Shown piece after piece: positions 26,819-34,536 of a stretch of DNA of 64,000 bases. Source of the DNA: Flavobacterium humi (GTDB taxonomy: Bacteria > Bacteroidota > Bacteroidia > Flavobacteriales > Flavobacteriaceae); contig NZ_SRLH01000004.1 in NCBI RefSeq assembly GCF_004745595.1, positions 372,001 to 436,000 of the forward strand, read 5' to 3'. The translations under genes were made by a program, and so were the position numbers. Within the stretch, counting starts at the first letter, position 1. Each line of letters starts with the position of its first letter. A model generated the notes under the pieces. It was not told the DNA's origin and did not search any database. It saw nothing but the letters and a program-made list of their open reading frames with translations.

Positions 26819-29071
26819 ATGAAATCAAAATTATCCAAAGTGTTCCTCGGAGCACTTTTGCTTGGGGCTTATTCGATAAATGCCCAGCAAAACCAAGGTA
26901 GCACGACTACTTCAGTTTACAATTACCACGACGCTTTTGCGCCTGGTTTTTACACCAAAAATGCTTCCGAGACACGTTCGGCAAGCGGCCAGCCCGGGCC
27001 AAAATACTGGCAAAACCGCGCCGATTACAACCTGACAGCCGTTTTGAACGAAGCTAAAAATGAAATTTCAGGTTCGGCCCTTATCACGTACACGAACAAC
27101 AGCCCGGATAAATTAGGCTTTGTCTGGATGCAGCTGGATCAGAATTTATTCAAAAAAGATTCCAGGGGAAATGCGATCATTCCGGTAAAAGGCAGCAGGA
27201 ATGGTGCCAAAGGACAAGATCTTGACGGTGGTTTTACGATTAAATCCGTTACAATTGTTTCTTCATCCAATGGGAAATCAATTGAAAAAGAAGCTAAATT
27301 CACCATTACCGATACCCGCATGCAGGTTGATTTACCTGAAGAACTCAAAGCGAACGGTGCCAGCGTGAAATTCAAGATCGATTTTACCTTTATCTCACCG
27401 GTATACGGTTCCGACAGGATGGGTGTCCTGGATACCAAAAACGGAAAGGTTTTTACCGTAGCGCAATGGTACCCGAGAATGTGTGTGTACGATGATGTAA
27501 AAGGATGGAATACGCTGCCGTATCTTGGCGCAGGTGAATTCTACCTCGAATATGGTGATTTTGACGTAGCCATAACAGCTCCAGCCAATCATATAGTGGT
27601 TTGTTCGGGCGAATTGCAAAACCCTGCCGAAGTATATACGGCCGAACAGCAAAAACGCTGGGAGCAGGCAAAACAAAGCGATAAGACCGTTATGATCCGT
27701 TCTGCGGAAGAAATAGGAAATACAGCTTCGCGTCCGGCTGGAAAAACGGCATTGACCTGGAAATTCAAAATCAAGAATTCCCGTGATGCTTCCTGGGCGT
27801 CTTCAGCGGCATTTATCATTGATGCGGCGAAAATCAATCTGCCAAGCGGCAAAAAATCATTGGCAATCTCTGCTTATCCGGTAGAGAGTAACGGAAATGA
27901 TGCCTGGGGACGTTCAACCGAATATACGAAATCGTCCATTGAAAATTATTCCAAACGCTGGTTCGAATATCCTTATCCGGCCGCTACCAATGTGGCGGGG
28001 AATGTTGGCGGGATGGAATACCCGGGAATCGTATTCTGTAACTGGTCTGACAAAAACGATAATTTATGGGGCGTGACCGATCACGAATTCGGGCATATCT
28101 GGTTCCCGATGATCGTAGGTTCGAATGAAAGGCTTTTCGCCTGGATGGATGAAGGGTTCAATACGTTTATCAATTCGTTGAGTTCACAGGACTTCAACAA
28201 AGGAGAATACAAGCAAGGCCCAAAAAACATGCACAGGATGTCCGAAGTGCTTACGGATCCGGAAATGGAGCCTGTTTTTACCGCTCCGGACGGGCTCAAA
28301 GAAGCTCATTTAGGCATTTTAGGATACGAAAAACCGGGATCCGGGCTGACGATGTTGCGCGAACAGGTGCTGGGCAAGGAAAGATTTGACAAGGCATTCA
28401 GGACGTATGTGGCCAGATGGGCTTTCAAACACCCGACTCCGGATGATTTTTTCAGGACCATGGAAAACGTTTCCGGGGAAGACCTGAACTGGTTTTGGAG
28501 AAGCTGGTTTATCAATAACTGGAAACTGGACCAGGCGATAACCAAAGTAAAATATGTAAAAAACGATCCTAAATCAGGAGCCGTGATCAGTATCGAAAAC
28601 CTGCAGAAAATGCCTATGCCGGTAACGGTTGAGGTTAAAACCAAAAGCGGATCGGTAACCAGGACGGTACTTCCTGTTGAAATCTGGGAGCGCAATACTT
28701 CCTGGACATTCAAATACAATTCGACCGAAGAACTGGATAGCATCACTTTAGACCCTGACCATGCGCTGCCGGATATGAATTCGGATAACAATGTATGGAC
28801 CAATGCGAAGAACGGTGTTGAAAAGACAATTCTTTACGATGCTTATTTGGGCGATTATTCCAGCAAACAGGTTCCTTTTAAAATCCATATCACACAGGAA
28901 GATGATGATTTGATGGTTCATGCCGAAGGACAGGGAACTGCACCTTTTGCAGACAAAGGAAACGGTAAGTTTGCCTTAGATGCGGAAGGAGTAAGCATAC
29001 AATTCAACGACCAGAAAACAGGTTTCAAACTTTCAATGGGAAGCCAGAACTTTGATTTTACAAAAGGATAA
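26819..29071 (+). CDS. Secreted M1-family zinc metallopeptidase
   Basis: 750 residues from the ATG at 26819. An in-frame ATG ten codons earlier is rejected because the signal peptide [19 protein letters not shown] begins here. The N-terminal beta domain is followed by the catalytic domain. Zinc ligands are His422 and His426 in HEFGH and Glu445, exactly 18 residues further (HEXXH-X18-E). The GAMEN-like exopeptidase motif appears as GGMEY upstream. It should cleave N-terminal residues from peptides in the periplasm or outside. A helical and beta C-terminus follows. The terminator starts 20 bases after the stop. Confidence 0.93.
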   Translation: MKSKLSKVFLGALLLGAYSINAQQNQGSTTTSVYNYHDAFAPGFYTKNASETRSASGQPGPKYWQNRADYNLTAVLNEAKNEISGSALITYTNNSPDKLGFVWMQLDQNLFKKDSRGNAIIPVKGSRNGAKGQDLDGGFTIKSVTIVSSSNGKSIEKEAKFTITDTRMQVDLPEELKANGASVKFKIDFTFISPVYGSDRMGVLDTKNGKVFTVAQWYPRMCVYDDVKGWNTLPYLGAGEFYLEYGDFDVAITAPANHIVVCSGELQNPAEVYTAEQQKRWEQAKQSDKTVMIRSAEEIGNTASRPAGKTALTWKFKIKNSRDASWASSAAFIIDAAKINLPSGKKSLAISAYPVESNGNDAWGRSTEYTKSSIENYSKRWFEYPYPAATNVAGNVGGMEYPGIVFCNWSDKNDNLWGVTDHEFGHIWFPMIVGSNERLFAWMDEGFNTFINSLSSQDFNKGEYKQGPKNMHRMSEVLTDPEMEPVFTAPDGLKEAHLGILGYEKPGSGLTMLREQVLGKERFDKAFRTYVARWAFKHPTPDDFFRTMENVSGEDLNWFWRSWFINNWKLDQAITKVKYVKNDPKSGAVISIENLQKMPMPVTVEVKTKSGSVTRTVLPVEIWERNTSWTFKYNSTEELDSITLDPDHALPDMNSDNNVWTNAKNGVEKTILYDAYLGDYSSKQVPFKIHITQEDDDLMVHAEGQGTAPFADKGNGKFALDAEGVSIQFNDQKTGFKLSMGSQNFDFTKG

Positions 29072-29090
29072 TACCTCTTACAATGCAATG

Positions 29091-29118
29091 AAATCCAGCT
29101 CTAAAGGCTGGATTTTTT
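29091..29118 (+). terminator. Rho-independent terminator
   Basis: AAATCCAGC and GCTGGATTT pair around TCTAAAG, followed by a T-run. Confidence 0.85.
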
Positions 29119-29414
29119 GTTTTTATTAAGTTTTTTTTTGTAATTCCCGCTCCCCGATTCTTACTAATTCCTGTGTTTTTAATTAACGTTTGATATAGAA
29201 AGAATTAACATACAGCATAAATTATATAAACTACTTTTACACAAGTACTTAAGAATTCTTTAGGAATACCCCCAATACTACTACCTGAAATTTTGCCGAC
29301 TAGTTGTTTTTTTTAAAAATCTAAATAACAAAAGGGGAAGAAACCATATGCCTTCAACAGATTTTTAGAGCCAAAAAAAGTAAAATGTTTAATAGTAATC
29401 TAAAAACAAATATT
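29119..29414 (+). promoter_or_regulatory. 296-bp upstream region of secreted unknown gene
   Basis: No gene is seen. The stretch holds TACTTTTA (near -7 box), AATACCCCCAATACTACT, the palindrome-like CGACTAGTTG and an A/G-rich GGGGAAGAAACC. A six-codon ORF (ATG at 29348, stop TAG ending 29368) follows GGGGAAG closely. I recall a similar AATACCCCC...AAGGGGAAGAAACC arrangement upstream of other flavobacterial genes, but cannot name the factor that binds it. Confidence 0.4.
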
Positions 29415-29945
29415 ATGAGATTAATTAGTATTATTTTGTTTTTTTTAGTTGTAAATACATTTTCTTATTCTCAATCTAAAATGAACAGTAGTTCGAATGG
29501 CAATGTCGATGTAGACGAATTGCCGGCAGTAGTTATTAAAAGCGCAGGCAAGGATTTCTCCGTCTATTTACCGGACCGGAACCCGGATTCCAGCGTTAGG
29601 AAACTCCAGGATAATTTTATCGCCTATGATCTGGGCAAGGATTATGAAGGTTATGAATTGTACCTGGTTACCATGCAACTTGAAAAAGGTTCTTTAGCAG
29701 CAACCTACAATGAAAACGGCAAACTCATCAGTGTCGTAGAAGTTTATAAAAATGTAAAATTGCCAAGTGCTGTTATTTATTCTGTTTATAAAGCTTTTCC
29801 GGGCTGGGAAATCATAAACGATAAATTTTTGTACACACAAGAAGATGGCGATGTTACCAAAAAAGAATATACCCTCAAGATTAAAAAGGACAAAGAAACC
29901 AAAAAGCTGGTGGTCAACCCCAACGGGGAGATCTTGAAAAGCTAA
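29415..29945 (+). CDS. Secreted protein of unknown function
   Basis: 176 residues from the ATG at 29415, chosen because the signal peptide MRLISIILFFLVVNTFSYS starts here; an upstream ATG would add ten residues. The mature protein has LPAVVIKSAGKDFSVYLPDR and ends KKLVVNPNGEILKS. Proteins with this pattern are found in flavobacteria and, from memory, are sometimes mislabelled nicotinate-nucleotide adenylyltransferase; no adenylyltransferase motif (such as GxxxPxHxGH) is present here. The repeated YNENGKLISVVEVYKNVKLP pattern recalls PepSY-like folds, but that is a guess. Confidence 0.75.
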   Translation: MRLISIILFFLVVNTFSYSQSKMNSSSNGNVDVDELPAVVIKSAGKDFSVYLPDRNPDSSVRKLQDNFIAYDLGKDYEGYELYLVTMQLEKGSLAATYNENGKLISVVEVYKNVKLPSAVIYSVYKAFPGWEIINDKFLYTQEDGDVTKKEYTLKIKKDKETKKLVVNPNGEILKS

Positions 29946-29949
29946 AAAG

Positions 29950-29978
29950 AAAAGCTTCCATTACCGGAAGCTTTTTTT
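29950..29978. terminator. Terminator between convergent genes
   Basis: AAAAGCTTCC and GGAAGCTTTTTTT pair around ATTACC. It ends at the stop codon of the MFS gene. Confidence 0.85.
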
Positions 29979-31221
29979 ATTCTGTATATTCCAGGTCCTT
30001 GCCGTGGGTTTCGGAAATGGTCAGGGTCGAATAAATCCCCAACGAAAAAGCGATAAAACCTACAATTGAAGCCGCTATGATTACACCATTGCCAACCTTA
30101 AGAGTGTCAAAAGCGTACAGCATGGCAGGCACCAAACCACGGACCATATTAGGAATAGTAGTGGTTGCCGTGCTCCTGATGTTTGTCCCGAACTGTTCAG
30201 CGCCAACGGTCACGAACATAGCCCAATATCCGGTGCCCAAACCGAGCCATCCACAATAAAAATAATACATCCCTTCAGATTTTGTCCCGCCGTACAGCAT
30301 CAGCAGGATTCCCACCAAGGTGAAAAGCATCATGTACAAAATAGCTTTTTTCCTCGAATGCAGCCAGTGCGAAATAAACCCGCTGGCAAAATCACCTATG
30401 GAAATACCCACATAAGCCCACATAATGGCTTTTCCGGGTGTAATGGAAGCAATGCCCATCACCGGTGCAAACTGGTTGGCCATTACCGCCAGGATCCCGA
30501 TGCAGTACCAGGTAGGCAGGCCAATGGCGATGCATTTCATATATTTGATAAAACGGTCTTTATGCGTAAAGAAAGACAGGAAATTGCCTTTTTCAATCGC
30601 TTCAGAATGCTCAATGTTTTTGTAGATCCCCGATTCGGAGACACTTACCCGGAGCAAAAGCAATAACAGCCCCAATCCGCCGCCAATAAAATAAGCAATG
30701 GTCCAGTCACCGGCCAATTCTACGGTAAGCTGTGCCACAACGGCCCCTAACAATCCGAAACCAGCCACAATAGAAGTACCAATGGCGCGCAGTTCTTTAG
30801 GCAATGATTCGGAAACCAAAGTAATCCCGGCCCCTAATTCGCCGGCAAGGCCTATTCCGGCTACGAATCGTAAAACGGCATACACCAATGTCTTGTCCTC
30901 AAAAGGGAATTGCGGCAAAAAACCACAGGCAATATTAGCTAACGAATACACTAAGATAGAACCGAACAATACCGATAGCCTTCCTTTTTTATCGCCTAAA
31001 ATCCCCCAAAGGATCCCACCAATAAGCAGGCCGATCATTTGGGAATTCAGGATCAGGGTCCCGGCAGTATCCGCATCAAGGTGCAGGTCTTTTAAGCTGG
31101 GCACACGCACAATCCCGAAGAGCAGCAAATCATAAATATCTACAAAATAACCTAAAGCTGCTACGATAACAGGAAAAGACAACAGGTGCTTTAATTTCTG
31201 GTCGGTGGTAAAAGTTTCCAT
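29977..31221 (-). CDS. MFS transporter, metabolite:proton symporter type
   Basis: 414 residues with about twelve transmembrane helices. The first helix region is ALGYFVDIYDLLLFGIV with the acidic residue used in proton coupling. The A-motif loop reads GILGDKKGRLSVL between helices 2 and 3. A central basic loop follows helix 6 (KNIEHSEAIEKGNF), and helices 7-12 complete the second half. The family carries sugars or carboxylates with protons; the substrate is unknown. No neighbouring catabolic gene helps. Confidence 0.9.
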   Translation of the reverse strand: METFTTDQKLKHLLSFPVIVAALGYFVDIYDLLLFGIVRVPSLKDLHLDADTAGTLILNSQMIGLLIGGILWGILGDKKGRLSVLFGSILVYSLANIACGFLPQFPFEDKTLVYAVLRFVAGIGLAGELGAGITLVSESLPKELRAIGTSIVAGFGLLGAVVAQLTVELAGDWTIAYFIGGGLGLLLLLLRVSVSESGIYKNIEHSEAIEKGNFLSFFTHKDRFIKYMKCIAIGLPTWYCIGILAVMANQFAPVMGIASITPGKAIMWAYVGISIGDFASGFISHWLHSRKKAILYMMLFTLVGILLMLYGGTKSEGMYYFYCGWLGLGTGYWAMFVTVGAEQFGTNIRSTATTTIPNMVRGLVPAMLYAFDTLKVGNGVIIAASIVGFIAFSLGIYSTLTISETHGKDLEYTE

Positions 31222-31260
31222 TTTTGGTTTTTTGGTTTGGATTTCAAAAATAGGGAAATA

Positions 31261-31497
31261 ATTCAGTTTTCAGTGGCAGTTTTGAGCTGCAATGGCAGTT
31301 TCAGTTTTCGGTCTCAGGAAACAGTTATTTGTTTTATTTCTGTGGATGTTTATTTCGCTTCTCACGCTATTTATTTCACTTCTCACACCCCTCATTTCAC
31401 TTCCGCAACTGATTACTACAACCGAATATCACCACTGAGACCGAAAACTGAGACCGAAAACTGCGACTGACACTGCGACTGAAAACTGAAAACTATT
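31261..31497. repeat. Composite CTGAAAACTG / TTCACTTCTCAC repeat, copy 1
   Basis: The ends contain CAGTTTTCAGT words and a 16-base perfect inverted repeat, CAGTTTTCGGTCTCAG (31302-31317) with CTGAGACCGAAAACTG (31435-31450, again at 31448-31463). The centre repeats TTATTTCRCTTCTCACRC at about 20-base steps. The copy at 34216-34452 has the same order and orientation (TGTTTTATTTCTGTG, then TTCTCACGC), so the two are direct repeats flanking an ABC module. No gene is seen in the stretch. Confidence 0.75.
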
Positions 31498-32992
31498 CCT
31501 CCGCAAGGCCTTTCCAGTTCCTAATATGCCTGGTCAGGAAAAACATCGTAATGAAAACGGTCATAAGGTTGATGGAAAGCATCGTCGTGATATTGTCGTT
31601 CAGGAATTGGTAATGAATGTCGTAATAGTAATTCTCGAGATGGCGTATCGAGGCTGTATACAATTCCATGTAAGTAAAATAGCAGAGCGGGATCAAAGAA
31701 CCGAACAGCCACAAAATAAGATTCAATACAATCATGGAATGTTTTTTCCCGGACTTTCGCATGCTAATGGAAGCAAAATAAATAAAGAAGGCGATGATAC
31801 TCAAAATCATCAGGATGCAGTACACTAAAGACTCGTTAGTCGAGGCAGACATTATCCCGAAGATAATATTCAGGATCCCCAATCCTACAACAGCAATCAG
31901 CCAGCTTTTCCCGGAAGTTACCCTAAAGGAAATAATGAGCAATGACAAGCCAAAAGCGACATAAAATAAAGCTAAAACAGTTTCTTCCTTAAAAACGGAT
32001 TTGGTAAAAGCATTCGCAACTTCTTCATAATTATGGACAAGCGTGTTCCTTTCGATAAAATATTTGGAGTAATCCTTTGCGGTGGTATCCGCTACGGCCA
32101 CCATGGTTGCATACTCATCTCCTTCATCATAATAAGAAGGATACTGGTTGGCATCTTTATCGGTTGGGCTGTTTCGGGCAATCAATTCATATTGGCTGAA
32201 TTCCGGATAGTTGTAAGTAATCTCGAACCATTTGTCCCAGGTCAGGTTGGTTTCCAATCCGTGCTCTTTAATGATTGCAAGGTAGTCCTGCATGATTTTT
32301 TTAACTTCCTCCGATTTGTTTTCGGCCAAAACCTTCCGCACTGCTAAAACACGCAAGGAATCCTGCTCGTGGGTGGAAAAGCTGAAACTGTTTGTATTCC
32401 TGTTGATTAAAGCCGTTGGCGAATATTTTTTACCAAAAATCGTCACATAATCTTTATATACAGTATTGGTATACACCGGTGTCCCGTTAATGACAGTATC
32501 TCTAAAGACTGATTTTACAGTATCGATTTCGGCTTCATCAAACCCGCCATCGATAAAAAAATCCGCTTTCGAGATGGTTTCGCATCTTTTGCGGGCCGTT
32601 TCCTCATCCATATAATTCCTTTTGTGGAGTTGCCTTCCATATTCGAAAGGAAAATAAAAAAGGCATAACAAAAAGACAATCCCCAGGATCTGGACCCACT
32701 CGAAAAAAAGAGCATTCCTGCTTTTGGGATAAAAGGATTTGAAGGAATTGTTCTTGAAATATGTTACCAGCCACACTATGAGTATGATTAATGAAATCAG
32801 GAAGCAAAAACTGAAAAAAGTAAAATCGAGGTTGGAATAATACCGCTGCTTAAAAGTAATGGCCCCGTCGGCATAGCCTACAAAAAAGTAGAGCAGGTTA
32901 CTCAAAAAACCGATGCAAACCATCGGGATAAAACGGGTGTTCCAGAGCAAAGGATATTTTAACAATAATTGTTTTTGTATATTTTTGAACAT
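31493..32992 (-). CDS. Integral membrane partner of ABC ATPase
   Basis: 499 residues. Three hydrophobic helices lie in the first 130 residues and about five in the last 160 (LFYVAFGLSLLIISF, SWLIAVVGLGILNIIFGIM and following). A soluble loop of roughly 200 residues sits between. No signal peptide cleavage site. The gene is nine bases downstream of the ABC ATPase gene and on the same strand, so it is probably the permease half of a two-gene exporter-type ABC system. I recognise no named family; the substrate is unknown. Confidence 0.8.
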   Translation of the reverse strand: MFKNIQKQLLLKYPLLWNTRFIPMVCIGFLSNLLYFFVGYADGAITFKQRYYSNLDFTFFSFCFLISLIILIVWLVTYFKNNSFKSFYPKSRNALFFEWVQILGIVFLLCLFYFPFEYGRQLHKRNYMDEETARKRCETISKADFFIDGGFDEAEIDTVKSVFRDTVINGTPVYTNTVYKDYVTIFGKKYSPTALINRNTNSFSFSTHEQDSLRVLAVRKVLAENKSEEVKKIMQDYLAIIKEHGLETNLTWDKWFEITYNYPEFSQYELIARNSPTDKDANQYPSYYDEGDEYATMVAVADTTAKDYSKYFIERNTLVHNYEEVANAFTKSVFKEETVLALFYVAFGLSLLIISFRVTSGKSWLIAVVGLGILNIIFGIMSASTNESLVYCILMILSIIAFFIYFASISMRKSGKKHSMIVLNLILWLFGSLIPLCYFTYMELYTASIRHLENYYYDIHYQFLNDNITTMLSINLMTVFITMFFLTRHIRNWKGLAEE

Positions 32993-33001
32993 AATCTTGT
33001 T

Positions 33002-34141
33002 TTATTTAACGAAAAATCTTCGGGTGGAGTGGGTAATGTTTCTTAGGTAATTGACAGGGATCTGCTCCTCGATCAATGTTTTCATGAAGTCGGAAATGGT
33101 AACTTCCAGAGGGAAAACGGCAATCAGCGTACCTCCGTTCTGTTCCAGGGAAATCAATTCGAGCTTGCTTAATTTTTGGGTCAGGGCACTAATGGTTTCC
33201 GAGGTTTCAAATTCTACGATAAAATTATGCTCCTGGGATTCTTCCGATTTTAAATTGCGCTGGGCTCCCTGTTTCAGGAACACAACCTGATTGGATGTTT
33301 TTTCAACTTCATACAATTGTTGCGAGCTCAATACGATGGCAATAGGCCTGAAAGCCGAATTGGCAATATTCCTGAAATCATCCAGTATGGTTTGCTGGGC
33401 GAGGATATCCAAATTCGCCAAAGGTTCGTCAATTAATAAAATCTGCGGTTTCCTAAGCAGCATCCTGGCCAGTTCGAAACGCATTTTGTACCCGGAAGAC
33501 AGTCCGTTCCAGTTATAATTCCTGAATTTCCGAAGGCCCAAACGAGTAATAATCAAATCCACAACCAAATTGTTTTCCTGGGCGGAATATCCGTAGCAGC
33601 TCGCTGAAAATTCCAGGTTTTTGTACATAGATCCCCGCCAGGTTTCCGTCCGCTGCGGTATGTACACCAGTTTGGTACGCAAATCGTACGGGTCATTGTA
33701 TGGGAAATGGTATTTTACCTGGCCTTCGGTAGGATGCAGTTCGCCGCAGATGCTTCGCAGTAAAGTGGTCTTCCCGTTCCCGTTTTCGCCTACCAAACCA
33801 ATAATTTCCCCAGATTTTATATCCAAAGAAATAGGCCCTAGGGCAAATTTGGAATGGTATGTTTTCTTTAGGTTTTCTATGGAAATAATCGTCTGGTGGG
33901 GTTTGGTTTTTTTCTGGCTCAATACGGCATGCAGCTCTTGCAGCAGGATAGCCAGGCGCTCTTTGACAGGGGCTGCTTCGGTATGAGTGTCGTGCCAATT
34001 AAGGAAATCATTGGTTTTTTTGTAGAAGACGATATCTTCCGTATCTAAAGTAAAATCGATGATACGTTTGATCACCTGGGAATAATCGTCAAATTGAAGT
34101 AATTCTGTTACTTCCTGGTATTGTTTTTCAAATAAGCTCAT
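33002..34141 (-). CDS. ABC transporter ATP-binding protein
   Basis: 379 residues. Residues 1-100 are a helical N-terminal extension not found in typical ATPases. The ATPase core follows: Walker A GENGNGKTTLLRSI, Q-loop near VYIPQRTET, signature LSSGYKMRFELARML, Walker B ILLIDEPLANLD, and H-loop near LSSQQLYEVEKT (switch His not clear; S in its place). It works with the membrane protein gene nine bases downstream. A TAnnTTTG box was not seen; the composite repeat at 34216-34452 lies upstream. Confidence 0.88.
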   Translation of the reverse strand: MSLFEKQYQEVTELLQFDDYSQVIKRIIDFTLDTEDIVFYKKTNDFLNWHDTHTEAAPVKERLAILLQELHAVLSQKKTKPHQTIISIENLKKTYHSKFALGPISLDIKSGEIIGLVGENGNGKTTLLRSICGELHPTEGQVKYHFPYNDPYDLRTKLVYIPQRTETWRGSMYKNLEFSASCYGYSAQENNLVVDLIITRLGLRKFRNYNWNGLSSGYKMRFELARMLLRKPQILLIDEPLANLDILAQQTILDDFRNIANSAFRPIAIVLSSQQLYEVEKTSNQVVFLKQGAQRNLKSEESQEHNFIVEFETSETISALTQKLSKLELISLEQNGGTLIAVFPLEVTISDFMKTLIEEQIPVNYLRNITHSTRRFFVK

Positions 34142-34215
34142 AGGTTTTATGCCGGCATTTTTGGTACGGTACTGTTCTTGTTTGTTTTTGTGATTTCGGC
34201 TAAAGTAGTAAAATA

Positions 34216-34452
34216 ATTCAGTATTCAGTCGTAGGATTTAGTCGCAGTTTCAGTTTTCAGTTGTAGGACGCAGTAGCATTTACCTGTTTTATTTCTGTGA
34301 ATGCCTACTTCTTTCTCACACGGCTTACTTTGCTTCTCACGCTCTTCATTTCACTTCTCACGCTACTTATTTCGCTTCTCACATCATTCATTTCACTTCC
34401 ATAACTGAAAACTGAAACTGCGACTCAAAACTGCGACTCAAAACCGAACACT
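34216..34452. repeat. Composite CTGAAAACTG / TTCACTTCTCAC repeat, copy 2
   Basis: Same order as copy 1 at 31261: CAGTTTTCAGT words, TGTTTTATTTCTGTG, then four TTCNCTTCTCACGC-type units of about 21 bases, then CTGAAAACTGAAACTGCG. It lies in the same direction upstream of the ABC ATPase gene. The two copies bracket the two ABC genes. No gene is seen. Confidence 0.7.
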
Positions 34453-34461
34453 ATACTTTCC

Positions 34462-34501
34462 AAAAAAAATCCCTGGCAGCTTGCTAAAAAAACTGCCAGG
34501 G
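34462..34501 (-). terminator. Terminator of clpB
   Basis: CCCTGGCAG (34471-34479) and CTGCCAGGG (34493-34501) pair; on the minus strand the stem is followed by a run of eight T. It lies 35 bases after the clpB stop codon. Confidence 0.85.
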
Positions 34502-34536
34502 ACTAACCAAAACAAAAATATGAAAAAAACTATATT

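Noticed and set aside
29415-29945. Nicotinate-nucleotide adenylyltransferase label for the secreted protein
   Set aside because: The protein has a signal peptide and lacks the HxGH-type nucleotidyltransferase motif.
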